The translations under genes and the position numbers were made by a program. Of a DNA stretch of 13,805 nt, positions 1-7,143 are shown in pieces. Origin of the DNA: an uncultured Clostridia bacterium. GTDB taxonomy: Bacteria; Bacillota; Clostridia; Oscillospirales; Acutalibacteraceae. A model generated the notes under the pieces. That model was not told where the DNA came from and searched no databases. It saw nothing but the letters and a program-made list of their open reading frames with translations. Location of the stretch: NCBI GenBank assembly GCA_946042285.1, contig CAMGDK010000034.1, positions 1-13,805 of the forward strand. Direction: 5' to 3'. The stretch's first letter is position 1, and every line of letters begins with the position of its first letter.

Positions 1-23
1 TCGGAGATGTGTATAAGAGACAG
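1..23 (+). other. Nextera (Tn5) adapter remnant at left end
   Basis: The first 23 bases end in the 19-bp Tn5 mosaic end AGATGTGTATAAGAGACAG, preceded by TCGG, which matches the 3' end of the Nextera read-2 adapter. This is library sequence left on the contig, not biology. Genomic sequence starts at 24. Confidence 0.97.
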
Positions 24-77
24 TAATATAATAATATATATAATAATCTATTGTCAAGGATTTTTAAGGACTTTTTT

Positions 78-1142
78 ATGAATACAGGCATAATTTGCGA
101 ATTTAACCCCTTTCATAAGGGGCATAAACACCTTATAGACAGTGTTAAAGACGATTTTGATGCTGTAATATGCGTTATGAGTGGGAATCTCGTTCAAAGA
201 GGAGAGTTTGCTGTTGCAGACAAATTTGAGCGCACCCGCACGGCACTTGAAAACGGTGCCGATTTGGTGATTGAGCTTCCGTGCGTTTATTCGCTCATGT
301 CAGCAGAGGGCTTTGCATGCAATGCAGTAAAAATCCTTGAGGCTACCGGCGTTGTTGACAGACTCGCATTCGGTGCAGAATGTGCAGACGTTAAGGCTTT
401 GAGCGAGGCTGCCGAAAAAATACAAGGCTCGGCTGATGAAATTGCTCTTGAAATGAAAAAGGGTGTTTCCTATCCTACTGCAAGAAAGAATATTATCGGT
501 GACGATATACTCGATTCACCTAACAACATTCTCGCTATTGAATATATTAAAAGCACTTCTCTGCCGTGCGTTGCCGTTAAGCGCATCGGCAAGGGACACG
601 ACACCGACGATGTGAATTACAGTGCTTCTGCCATTAGAGAGAAAATGAATATTGACGAAATACACTCTCTAAAAAGCTGTGAAAGGGCTGTTTTGGCAAA
701 GTTGAGGACAATGAGTCGCGATGATTTCCTTAAAATCGAGGATGTAAACGAGGGACTTGAAAACAGAATTGTGCAGGCGGTTATGGCGGCAACAAGCCTT
801 GAAGACCTTTATGATAAAATTAAGACAAAGCGATACACTCATTCAAGAATAAGAAGAATAGTTTTACGCAGCTATCTCGGTATCACAAGGGATTACTCAT
901 TTGAGCCGCCGTACATTCGCATTTTAGGCTTTAATTCAAAGGGAAGAGAAATTCTTAAGGATATTAAGAAAAAGTCAAAATTACCTGTTATCACAAGATA
1001 TGCCGATGTAAAGCAATTAGACGACAATGCAACAGCGTTGTTTGAGCTTGAGTCAAGATGCACAGACCTGTACAATCTCGGATGTGCAATTCCTAAGCCG
1101 TGCGAACTTGAAAAAACATCGCAAATAATTATAATCAAGTAA
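78..1142 (+). CDS. tmcAL: tRNA(Met) cytidine acetate ligase (TmcAL, formerly YlbM/DUF795)
   Basis: The product is about 354 residues and should acetylate N4 of the wobble cytidine of elongator tRNA(Met), using acetate and ATP in the cytoplasm. The nucleotidyltransferase signature HKGH lies at residues 13-16, within the N-terminal stretch GIICEFNPFHKGHKHL. The family motif SGNLVQRGE follows at about 35-43, and a conserved YSASAIRE segment lies near residue 180. I chose ATG 78 because AAGGA at 66-70 sits 7 bases upstream and the TmcAL family begins at this point; an upstream in-frame TTG at 51 only adds nine unconserved residues. It is somewhat shorter than the roughly 400 residues usual for the family, but ends cleanly in TAA before a terminator. 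It is a lone gene here, convergent with the aldolase gene. The upstream DNA is AT-rich and cut off by the adapter, so its promoter cannot be judged. Confidence 0.93.
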   Translation: MNTGIICEFNPFHKGHKHLIDSVKDDFDAVICVMSGNLVQRGEFAVADKFERTRTALENGADLVIELPCVYSLMSAEGFACNAVKILEATGVVDRLAFGAECADVKALSEAAEKIQGSADEIALEMKKGVSYPTARKNIIGDDILDSPNNILAIEYIKSTSLPCVAVKRIGKGHDTDDVNYSASAIREKMNIDEIHSLKSCERAVLAKLRTMSRDDFLKIEDVNEGLENRIVQAVMAATSLEDLYDKIKTKRYTHSRIRRIVLRSYLGITRDYSFEPPYIRILGFNSKGREILKDIKKKSKLPVITRYADVKQLDDNATALFELESRCTDLYNLGCAIPKPCELEKTSQIIIIK

Positions 1143-1143
1143 A

Positions 1144-1172
1144 AAAGAGGCAAGCCTTGTGCTTGCCTCTTT
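1144..1172. terminator. Bidirectional terminator between tmcAL and aldolase gene
   Basis: A perfect 12-bp inverted repeat (AAAGAGGCAAGC and GCTTGCCTCTTT) with a 5-base loop lies between the convergent stops at 1142 and 1190. The A/T ends of the arms give a U-rich tail in both directions, so one hairpin can end both transcripts. Confidence 0.85.
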
Positions 1173-1189
1173 ATCATTTAATTTAACAC

Positions 1190-2410
1190 TTATTTCTTGT
1201 CAATCTGCTTTGAATACTTTGCAAGGTAAACTGTTCTCATAAGGAAGCATTCAGCCTTAGGAACATAATGAGGACGGTTGAAAATATCAACATCAACCTG
1301 AGCCTCACAGCCCTTTTCCATGATAATATCAAGAGCATTTAAGTCACCCTCATTATTACCTGTTAACAAAGCGCCGTGACCTTCGATAAGAATAGCATTT
1401 CTGTCCTCAATTCCTTCACCGATTTGCTTAGCACACTCATCGGTGTCACCGTCAATCCACGGTGCGCAGTTAACATCAACGCCTACAATTTGAGCAAAGT
1501 CATCAATCATAGGAAGCATCTTTTCGCCAAGGCATGAAACAGCAACAACATAAGGATTTGTGTTGTGCTTAATCATTGTGCAATCCTCTTCCTCGTAAAT
1601 TGCCCTATGAATCTTTGCACACTTCGGTGCAATACCGCCTATGCCGAGACCTGTTGACATGTCAACATCAATCTTCTGACCATCGCCGTAAGTAAGTGTG
1701 AATATACCGCCAACTCTTACTGAGCTGCCGAGATCACAAATAGTCTCAGGCATTTTGCCTGCCTCGTTCTTTTCGAGATAGAAGTTTCTCTTGTCTTCCT
1801 CTGAATAAACCTTTGCCCATGAATGACGAAGGTAGTTGTCCTTAATTACCTTTGCACAGCAGCTTTCAAGAGTCTCTGCAACCTCGAATGCGCCCTCAAA
1901 GCTGTCACCGAGACAGAGTGTACCGTGATGCTTAAGAAGGAATGCACGACAGCTCGGGTTCATCATCATGCATTTTTCAACCTTCTTGCGAAGCGGTGTT
2001 GTAGTTGACATTGCATACTCTGCAACCGGAACATAGTCACCAAGTACATTCTTAAATTCATTATACACATTTCTGATTTCCATACCTGTGATGCTCACTA
2101 TTGTAGCATTCTTCTGGTGTGTATGGATAACAAAATTAACGAGCGGATGATGCTTATATGCATCTGCATGAATACCCTTTTCCGATGAAGGCTTAATATC
2201 ACCCTCGTGTGAGCAATCGTCAATATTAACAACTACTACTTCGTCGGGAGTAAGAGTATCGTATGCACGACCTGACGGAGTAATAACAAACTGTGTTTCG
2301 CTTATTCTTGCCGAAACATTACCCCAAGTACGAGCAATAAGTCCGTTTTCAAGAAGTCTTTTACCCGCTTCTACAACTAATCTTTTAGCTTCTTCAACCT
2401 CGTAAGCCAT
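1190..2410 (-). CDS. Tandem class II aldolase/adducin-domain protein
   Basis: The 406-residue protein holds two class II aldolase/adducin folds in one chain. The first (about 1-200) keeps the zinc-site pattern of fuculose-phosphate aldolase: E77, the HTH pair H96/H98, and H162 in KHHGTLCLG. It should therefore cleave or epimerise a phosphorylated sugar through a zinc enediolate. The second (about 230-390) aligns with KHNTNPYV at 281-288 and IEGHGALLTG at 342-351. There the second His of the pair is Thr284 and the position matching the catalytic Glu is Cys264, so this half looks inactive and perhaps structural or substrate-binding. Typical family members have one domain of 210-230 residues. 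AAGGAGA lies 6 bases before ATG 2410. It is the second gene of a leftward operon behind the class III aminotransferase. Its substrate is not known; fuculose-, rhamnulose- or ribulose-phosphate-like substrates are possible by family only. Confidence 0.85.
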   Translation of the reverse strand: MAYEVEEAKRLVVEAGKRLLENGLIARTWGNVSARISETQFVITPSGRAYDTLTPDEVVVVNIDDCSHEGDIKPSSEKGIHADAYKHHPLVNFVIHTHQKNATIVSITGMEIRNVYNEFKNVLGDYVPVAEYAMSTTTPLRKKVEKCMMMNPSCRAFLLKHHGTLCLGDSFEGAFEVAETLESCCAKVIKDNYLRHSWAKVYSEEDKRNFYLEKNEAGKMPETICDLGSSVRVGGIFTLTYGDGQKIDVDMSTGLGIGGIAPKCAKIHRAIYEEEDCTMIKHNTNPYVVAVSCLGEKMLPMIDDFAQIVGVDVNCAPWIDGDTDECAKQIGEGIEDRNAILIEGHGALLTGNNEGDLNALDIIMEKGCEAQVDVDIFNRPHYVPKAECFLMRTVYLAKYSKQIDKK

Positions 2411-2454
2411 ATTGTTCTCCTTAAAATTTATTTATTCAGCATAATAGGGTTAAA

Positions 2455-2476
2455 GGGAGTGGAAAATACCACTCCC
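2455..2476 (-). terminator. Intercistronic hairpin between aminotransferase and aldolase genes
   Basis: The 8-bp arms GGGAGTGG and CCACTCCC flank a 6-base loop in the 79-bp gap between the two leftward genes. In the leftward direction it is followed only by TTTAA. It may be a weak, partial terminator or an RNA-stabilising hairpin that gives the two genes different expression, rather than a full stop. Confidence 0.5.
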
Positions 2477-2489
2477 CGAAAATAATCAA

Positions 2490-3974
2490 TTAGTAATCAA
2501 TTTTCTCGCACTGTGAAAGAACCTTGTCAAATCTCTTGATACATTCATCGATATCCTCTTCAGTGTAAGCACTTGAAGTATAAAGACGAGAGCCTGCAAG
2601 AGTAACAAGACCTTCAGCCATGTAAGCAGCACCCATATACTGCATCTCTGTTTGACGAATACCTGTCTGCTTAAGTACATTTGGAATTGTCCATGGCTTC
2701 TTCCAGTTAACGCTGAAGTGCATTGTAGCAACTGTATGAAGCTGACAGATTGAACCGATATTGTAGCAAACGAACGGAAGGTCGTACTTCTTAATTGACT
2801 CGTTAAGGCCCTTAACAAGTCTGTCTGCCATCTGACCTGCAACCTGACAAGCGTTTCTCTTTTCAATTTCACAAATTACTGTGTAGCCTGCACAGCATGA
2901 AAGCGGAGTAGCAGCCATTGTACCGCCGCACATAGCCTTATGAATCTTCTTGCCCTCAGCCTTATCAAGACCTGCGCCAAGATACTTCATAACCTCCTTG
3001 TGACCGCCGATACCGCCGGCACCCGGATAACCGCCTGCAATAATCTTACCGAAGATTGTGATGTCAGGATCAATACCGTAGTAACCCTGTGCACCGGAAA
3101 CACCGATACGGAAGCCTGTAACAACCTCGTCACAAACAAGGAGCGCACCGTACTTGCGGCAAAGTGCCTGAACTCCCTTAGGGAAGTCCTTATCTACCGG
3201 ACGGGTTGCTGATTCAGGACCGCATGGCTCAATAAATACAGCAGCTGTACCGCCGCGGAACTTGTTGATGATAAGCTTCTTCTCAAGGTCCTTAAGGTCG
3301 TTAGGGAAGAATTCCTGTGTGTGCTTGAATACAAACATAGGAACGCCGTGTGATTGAAGGTTAAGTGTACCCGGAACACGCATACCCCAAGCAAGCTGAT
3401 CTGACCAGCCGTGGTATGCACCACCCATTTTGATGATGTTCTTATGACCTGTAGCAAGACGGGCAACACGAACTGCACACATGCAAGCCTCAGTACCTGA
3501 ACCGAGCATACGGAACATTTCTACTGAAGGAACGCACTCGCTGATCTTCTTTGCAAGCTTGTACTCATAAGGATGGAAAAGACCTGTTGAAGGACCGCAA
3601 TCGTCAAGGAGCTCCTTTACCTTCTCCTTAACAACATCGTCGTTTGAGCCGATGATTGTCGGGCCGCCTGCCTGAAGGAAGTCAAAATACTCGTTACCGT
3701 CAATGTCATAGAGCTTGTTGCCCTTTGCCTTTGTCATAACGATTGGGAAAGGATAGTTGAATGCAAGGTTATGCTGAACACCGCCGGGGATTGTGTTCTT
3801 AGCCTCGGTAATCATTTCCTTTGACTTTTTGCACTTCTTCTCGAAATACTCTTCCTCGTAATTTTTGAGAGCTGCACGGTTAATTGAATAAATTGGTTTT
3901 TTGATGAGAGCGTCAAGTCTTGCTGTGAGCGCCGCTGCATCAGGATACTCTGTAATAGCAAATCTTGTATCCAT
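2490..3974 (-). CDS. Class III PLP aminotransferase, glutamate-1-semialdehyde aminomutase-like
   Basis: The 494-residue enzyme is a fold-type I, class III aminotransferase. It shows GSGTEA at 158-163 (phosphate cup), YHG at 187-189, the CDEVVTGFR block with PLP-binding D282, and the Schiff-base lysine K310 in FGKIIAGGYPGAG. The pattern is closest to glutamate-1-semialdehyde 2,1-aminomutase. It is longer than true aminomutases (about 430 residues), with roughly 55 extra N-terminal residues before AKNTIPGGVQ, and no haem-pathway genes are near. A role in moving or removing an amino group on a sugar- or hydroxyacid-like compound is inferred from its aldolase and kinase neighbours. ATG 3974 is preceded by AAGGGGG at 3983-3989 with 8 bases between. 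It leads the leftward operon and its leader contains two palindromic sites. The substrate is unknown, and it could act as transaminase or internal aminomutase. Confidence 0.87.
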   Translation of the reverse strand: MDTRFAITEYPDAAALTARLDALIKKPIYSINRAALKNYEEEYFEKKCKKSKEMITEAKNTIPGGVQHNLAFNYPFPIVMTKAKGNKLYDIDGNEYFDFLQAGGPTIIGSNDDVVKEKVKELLDDCGPSTGLFHPYEYKLAKKISECVPSVEMFRMLGSGTEACMCAVRVARLATGHKNIIKMGGAYHGWSDQLAWGMRVPGTLNLQSHGVPMFVFKHTQEFFPNDLKDLEKKLIINKFRGGTAAVFIEPCGPESATRPVDKDFPKGVQALCRKYGALLVCDEVVTGFRIGVSGAQGYYGIDPDITIFGKIIAGGYPGAGGIGGHKEVMKYLGAGLDKAEGKKIHKAMCGGTMAATPLSCCAGYTVICEIEKRNACQVAGQMADRLVKGLNESIKKYDLPFVCYNIGSICQLHTVATMHFSVNWKKPWTIPNVLKQTGIRQTEMQYMGAAYMAEGLVTLAGSRLYTSSAYTEEDIDECIKRFDKVLSQCEKIDY

Positions 3975-4002
3975 CGGTGATTCCCCCTTAAATGTATTTG
4001 TA

Positions 4003-4018
4003 GTGAGTGACTGCTCAC
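4003..4018. promoter_or_regulatory. Probable TetR operator, copy 1
   Basis: GTGAGTGACTGCTCAC is an imperfect 16-bp palindrome with 5-bp perfect arms. It resembles the second copy at 4029-4044, all differences being transitions. The two centres are 26 bp apart. It sits in the 5' leader of the leftward transcript, next to a divergently encoded TetR protein, which fits repression by blocking RNA polymerase. Confidence 0.65.
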
Positions 4019-4028
4019 CATTTTAGGT

Positions 4029-4044
4029 GTGAGCGGCCGTTCAC
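4029..4044. promoter_or_regulatory. Probable TetR operator, copy 2
   Basis: GTGAGCGGCCGTTCAC is a nearly perfect 16-bp palindrome (one G/T mismatch pair). Its edge lies roughly 10 bases beyond the predicted leftward transcription start near 4053. With copy 1 it gives the consensus GTGAGYGRCYGYTCAC. Confidence 0.7.
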
Positions 4045-4059
4045 TTGTTTTGCACTTTT

Positions 4060-4087
4060 AGTATATCACTTTTTAACGATTTGTCAA
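4060..4087 (-). promoter_or_regulatory. Sigma-A promoter for the aminotransferase-aldolase operon
   Basis: On the minus strand a consensus -35 TTGACA (4082-4087) is followed, after 16 bases, by -10 TATACT (4060-4065). Transcription would start near 4053 and run through both operator palindromes before the aminotransferase start at 3974. Confidence 0.75.
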
Positions 4088-4118
4088 ATGATTTTCGGTA
4101 AAAATTTAGTCATATTAG

Positions 4119-4147
4119 TTGCAAAAAAGGTAAAAGAATGATAATAT
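4119..4147 (+). promoter_or_regulatory. Possible rightward promoter for the tetR-type gene and kinase
   Basis: TTGCAA (4119-4124) and TAATAT (4142-4147) are 17 bases apart, in very AT-rich DNA where chance matches are common. It would give a leader of about 90 bases containing the paired hairpins at 4184-4219. Confidence 0.35.
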
Positions 4148-4183
4148 ATCAGCGTAAATAATTGGAAAGGCTGAATAACTTTG

Positions 4184-4219
4184 TTGAGCTTGCACAAATT
4201 GCTCAAGGTTTTTTGTGCA
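4184..4219 (+). promoter_or_regulatory. Interlocking hairpins (possible pseudoknot or attenuator) in the tetR-type leader
   Basis: TTGAGC (4184-4189) pairs with GCTCAA (4201-4206), and TGCACAAA (4191-4198) pairs with TTTGTGCA (4212-4219). Each loop holds one arm of the other, so the two can form an H-type pseudoknot or be mutually exclusive. A six-T run (4209-4214) follows the first hairpin. The element ends 22 bases before ATG 4242. No known riboswitch class was recognised. Confidence 0.35.
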
Positions 4220-4241
4220 TTGATACAAAATTGAAATAAAT

Positions 4242-4895
4242 ATGAACTACTACAAAGAAGCCTTTGAAAGAGCAACCGACGAAAGAAAGAAGCAAATACT
4301 TGAATCCGGCATTGAAGAATTTTCTTCAAAGGGATACGAAAAAGCCAACATAAACATAATTGCAAAAAAGGCAGGCATATCAATCGGTCTTATGTACAAA
4401 TACTTCGCTACCAAGGAGGATTTGTTTATCACCTGCCTGCAACGAGGAACTCAAATCCTTGATGAAGCACTTTATGCAATTATGGAGAGTGATGACAGGC
4501 TTCTTGTAAAAGCAGAAAAGCTTATTCGTATTATAGTTACCCATTCAAAAGCAAACGCAAACTATATAAAGATGTATAATGAAATCGCTGCCGAGAAGAA
4601 TGCTGACAGAGTGAAATCCATGGTGGCGGAAATAGAAAAGAAGCGCAGTGAAATTCTCATTACGGCGATTACGCAGGCACTTTCAAAGGGAGATGTCAGA
4701 CCTGACCTTGACCCAAGGCTGTTTGCATTTTTCCTTGACAATCTGCTTAACGCTCTTTTGTTTTCATATACCTGTGATTATTATAAGGAAAGATTTAAGA
4801 TTTACACAGGTGTTGATGTCGGCGAAATGAGTGATGAGGTTGTTATATCACAGCTTTTGAAATTTATTGAATCGGCATTTACATTTGAAAAATAA
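4242..4895 (+). CDS. TetR/AcrR-family transcriptional regulator
   Basis: The 217-residue protein has the standard TetR layout. An N-terminal DNA-binding domain contains a helix-turn-helix at about residues 36-56 (INIIAKKAGISIGLMYKYF followed by ATKEDLF), and a helical, variable C-terminal domain of about 150 residues should bind a ligand and dimerise. It is divergent from the aminotransferase operon and lies 36 bp upstream of the FGGY kinase on the same strand. Two palindromes in the shared intergenic region are its likely targets, making it the probable local repressor, induced by a metabolite of the pathway. No strong Shine-Dalgarno precedes ATG 4242 (upstream TTGAAATAAAT), so translation may be weak, as is common for regulators. 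The ligand is unknown. Confidence 0.9.
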   Translation: MNYYKEAFERATDERKKQILESGIEEFSSKGYEKANINIIAKKAGISIGLMYKYFATKEDLFITCLQRGTQILDEALYAIMESDDRLLVKAEKLIRIIVTHSKANANYIKMYNEIAAEKNADRVKSMVAEIEKKRSEILITAITQALSKGDVRPDLDPRLFAFFLDNLLNALLFSYTCDYYKERFKIYTGVDVGEMSDEVVISQLLKFIESAFTFEK

Positions 4896-4931
4896 TGTTG
4901 CTTACTGAAATTTAACAAACGGAGGATATAT

Positions 4932-6545
4932 ATGAAGAAATATGTTATTGCTTATGATATTGGCACAACCGGTATCAAAACCTGCTTGATTGAGATTGAC
5001 GAGTCGATGCAGATTCTTGCTTCTGCAACAGAGGGATACGGTCTTTATGTTGACGACGAAACAGGAGTTAAGGGCGGTGCCGAGCAGGACGCAGACGAAT
5101 GGTGGAGCGCAATGTGCACCACCACAAAAACAGTGCTTGAGAAGGTGCCGAATGTTACAAAGGATATGGTTGAAGGCATCAGCTTCTGCTCTGCCATGCA
5201 GGGACTTGTTCTTGTAGATAAGGACGGCAAGTGCATCCGTCGTCCCATGACATACATGGATCAGCGCGCAAGAGAGGAATTGAAAAAAGGTATTGCATAC
5301 GGCTTCCAGATTGCAGGCGCAGAGGTTACTAAGCTTCTTAAGTACCTTAAATACACCGGAGCAGTTTCTTCATCTGTTAAGGACCCTATTTGGAAATACA
5401 AGTGGGTTGAGGCTCACGAGCCTGAAAACTTCAAGAGAATTTACAAGTGGCTTGACATTAAGGAATATCTTATTTGCCGTGCGAGCGGTGAATTTGTTAT
5501 GACAACCGACTCTGCATTTGCTACCTTGCTTTACGACACAAGAAAAGGTCACGAGGGTTGGTGCAAGCCTATTTGCGACATGGTCGGTGTTAATATTGAG
5601 CATCTGCCTTCTATCAAAAAATGTACGGAGAAGGTTGGCGAAATTACAGAAAGTGCCGCTAAGGAGCTCGGTCTTCAGGCAGGCACTGCTGTTTACGGCG
5701 GCGGTGGTGACGCATCGCTTATCGGTGTCGGTGCAGGTGCCGTTGAAAATGGTGATACTCACATTTATTCAGGCACATCGGGCTGGGTAGGCACTGTTTG
5801 CCCGGAGCAGACCGTTGATGCAGGCGCTATGATGGCGGCTATTGTCGGCGCAGATCCCGAATCGTATAACTATTTCGGCGAGCTTGAAACATCTAACAAA
5901 TGTGTAGGTTGGGTTAAGGACCATCTTGCTCTTGATGAAATAGGCATTTTCCTTAAAAAGTACGGCAATGCAACAGACAGCCTTGAACAGATTGAGTTTA
6001 ACCTTTACGATTATCTTGAGGAGGTTATTGACACCGTTCCGGCAGGCTCAAACGGTGTTATCTTCACTCCTTGGCTTCACGGCAACAGATGTCCGTTTGA
6101 GGATCCCAATGCGGCAGGCATGTTCTTTAACATAAGACTTGAGACAGGTAAGACAGAGCTTATCCGCTCGGTTGTTGAGGGTATCGGCTTCCACATGAGA
6201 TGGATGCTTGAAAGGCAGGAAAAGAAGGTTAAGACCTCAAAGGTTGTTCGTTTCTGCGGCGGTGGTGCTCTTGGTGAAACAACATGTCAAATCCTTGCAG
6301 ATATTCTTCAAAGAGATGTGGTTGTTGTTGAATCACCTCAAAACATCGGTGCAGTCGGTGCTGCAGCTTGTATTGCAGTCGGCACAGGTATTATCGGCAG
6401 CATGAAGGATGTTAAAAAGCTTATCCCGATTAAGACTACATATCATCCAAATCCTGCACACAGGGATGTTTACGAAAAGAACTTTAAGGTGTTCAAAAAC
6501 CTTTACAAATGCAACAAGGAGAATTTTGCTATTCTCAACGGTTAA
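4932..6545 (+). CDS. FGGY-family carbohydrate kinase (xylulokinase-like)
   Basis: The 537-residue enzyme should phosphorylate a sugar, most likely a ketose or polyol, with ATP in the cytoplasm. The N-terminal FGGY lobe begins IAYDIGTTGIK (D9, G11, T12, T13), with AMQG at 88-91 where xylulokinases have a similar sugar-binding loop, and MDQRA at 109-113. The C-terminal lobe has GGGGDASLIGVGAG with likely catalytic base D260, GTSGW at 281-285, and a FCGGGALGE nucleotide-binding block. GGAGG at 4921-4925 is 6 bases before ATG 4932. It follows the TetR gene closely and is probably cotranscribed with it. With the divergent aldolase it suggests a kinase-then-aldolase route for a sugar or sugar-like acid. 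Xylulose, ribulose, fuculose and rhamnulose kinases all belong here, and sequence alone does not choose among them. Confidence 0.88.
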   Translation: MKKYVIAYDIGTTGIKTCLIEIDESMQILASATEGYGLYVDDETGVKGGAEQDADEWWSAMCTTTKTVLEKVPNVTKDMVEGISFCSAMQGLVLVDKDGKCIRRPMTYMDQRAREELKKGIAYGFQIAGAEVTKLLKYLKYTGAVSSSVKDPIWKYKWVEAHEPENFKRIYKWLDIKEYLICRASGEFVMTTDSAFATLLYDTRKGHEGWCKPICDMVGVNIEHLPSIKKCTEKVGEITESAAKELGLQAGTAVYGGGGDASLIGVGAGAVENGDTHIYSGTSGWVGTVCPEQTVDAGAMMAAIVGADPESYNYFGELETSNKCVGWVKDHLALDEIGIFLKKYGNATDSLEQIEFNLYDYLEEVIDTVPAGSNGVIFTPWLHGNRCPFEDPNAAGMFFNIRLETGKTELIRSVVEGIGFHMRWMLERQEKKVKTSKVVRFCGGGALGETTCQILADILQRDVVVVESPQNIGAVGAAACIAVGTGIIGSMKDVKKLIPIKTTYHPNPAHRDVYEKNFKVFKNLYKCNKENFAILNG

Positions 6546-6566
6546 TTACAAATCATGCAAAGGAAT

Positions 6567-6602
6567 AACAGGCTCGGATTTATTTCCAAGCCTGTTTTTT
6601 TT
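6567..6602 (+). terminator. Terminator after FGGY kinase gene
   Basis: AACAGGCT (6567-6574) pairs with AGCCTGTT (6589-6596). After one mismatch, GGA pairs with TCC to extend the stem. An eight-T tract follows at 6595-6602. It separates the kinase transcript from the GH136 operon. Confidence 0.85.
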
Positions 6603-6622
6603 ATATAAATTGAAAATATTTC

Positions 6623-6652
6623 TTGAATATGCAGTGTTCTCTATATTATAAT
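6623..6652 (+). promoter_or_regulatory. Predicted promoter of the GH136-GH112 operon
   Basis: TTGAAT (6623-6628), an 18-base spacer and a consensus TATAAT (6647-6652) lie in the gap between the kinase terminator and the first gene of the operon at 6694. The region is AT-rich, and a second -35-like TTGAAA at 6610-6615 is too far away to use this -10. Confidence 0.6.
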
Positions 6653-6693
6653 TAGTATATATCAACGGCATTGTGCCGATACGGAGAATGACT

Positions 6694-7143
6694 ATGAAAT
6701 CATTTTATTTCACAAGCGATGAGCAAAAGCAATATGCTTTGGCTTGTCTCAAATTTGCAAAGCGACTCGGACTGATTGATGACGACAGTCTTGAAGGTGT
6801 CGCAAAAAGATGCGACAGCGAAAACGAAAGGCGTCTTAAATCCTTAGAAAGCGGTGAAATCGTTTATGGCTTAAAAGAATTCACTCTGCCTGTTTATCTT
6901 GATTATGAGCTAACAAGATTCAAATTGGATTTCGTTTCGCAAAGCAGCAAAATAAAATCATATCAATTTAAGCCTATTGATAACAAGGAGCTTAAGGCTT
7001 ACTTCAAAGACAACAAGGATTTGTTTACACGATACAGCGGTGACAAATTCAGATTTAAGGAATCAAAAACCGTTATACATAAAAAAATAAGGGAGGAGCA
7101 GTATGATGATGAAATCAAAGCGATACTATGTCAGCTCTCTTAA
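6694..7143 (+). CDS. Small helical GH136 partner subunit (lacto-N-biosidase subunit I-like)
   Basis: This predicted protein of about 149 residues is charged and looks mostly helical, with no signal peptide or membrane segment. On sequence alone I would not recognise it. In described colonic Clostridiales GH136 lacto-N-biosidases, however, a helical domain needed for folding or activity is either fused ahead of, or encoded just upstream of, the beta-helix; this gene has the right position and character. ATG 6694 is preferred because ACGGAG (6681-6686) lies 7 bases upstream; GTG 6673 and ATG 6688 are in frame but badly placed relative to it. Its last 41 bases overlap the start of the beta-helix gene in another frame, so the two products are probably made by coupled translation and form a complex. 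It is shorter than the helical domain I recall from the Eubacterium ramulus enzyme. The alternative is an unrelated small hypothetical protein. Confidence 0.65.
   Translation: MKSFYFTSDEQKQYALACLKFAKRLGLIDDDSLEGVAKRCDSENERRLKSLESGEIVYGLKEFTLPVYLDYELTRFKLDFVSQSSKIKSYQFKPIDNKELKAYFKDNKDLFTRYSGDKFRFKESKTVIHKKIREEQYDDEIKAILCQLS

Noticed and set aside
51..77. TTG start extending tmcAL by nine residues
   Set aside because: The ATG at 78 has a properly placed AAGGA and matches the conserved N-terminus of the family.
4184..4219. preQ1-type riboswitch
   Set aside because: The pseudoknot topology is suggestive, but the conserved preQ1 core bases were not found and the downstream gene is a TetR regulator.
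7103..7143. Frameshift joining the small gene and the beta-helix gene into one broken fused GH136 gene
   Set aside because: The downstream frame has its own GGAGG site and three ATGs, and separately encoded helical partners are described, so overlapping genes are the simpler reading. Read data could still settle it.
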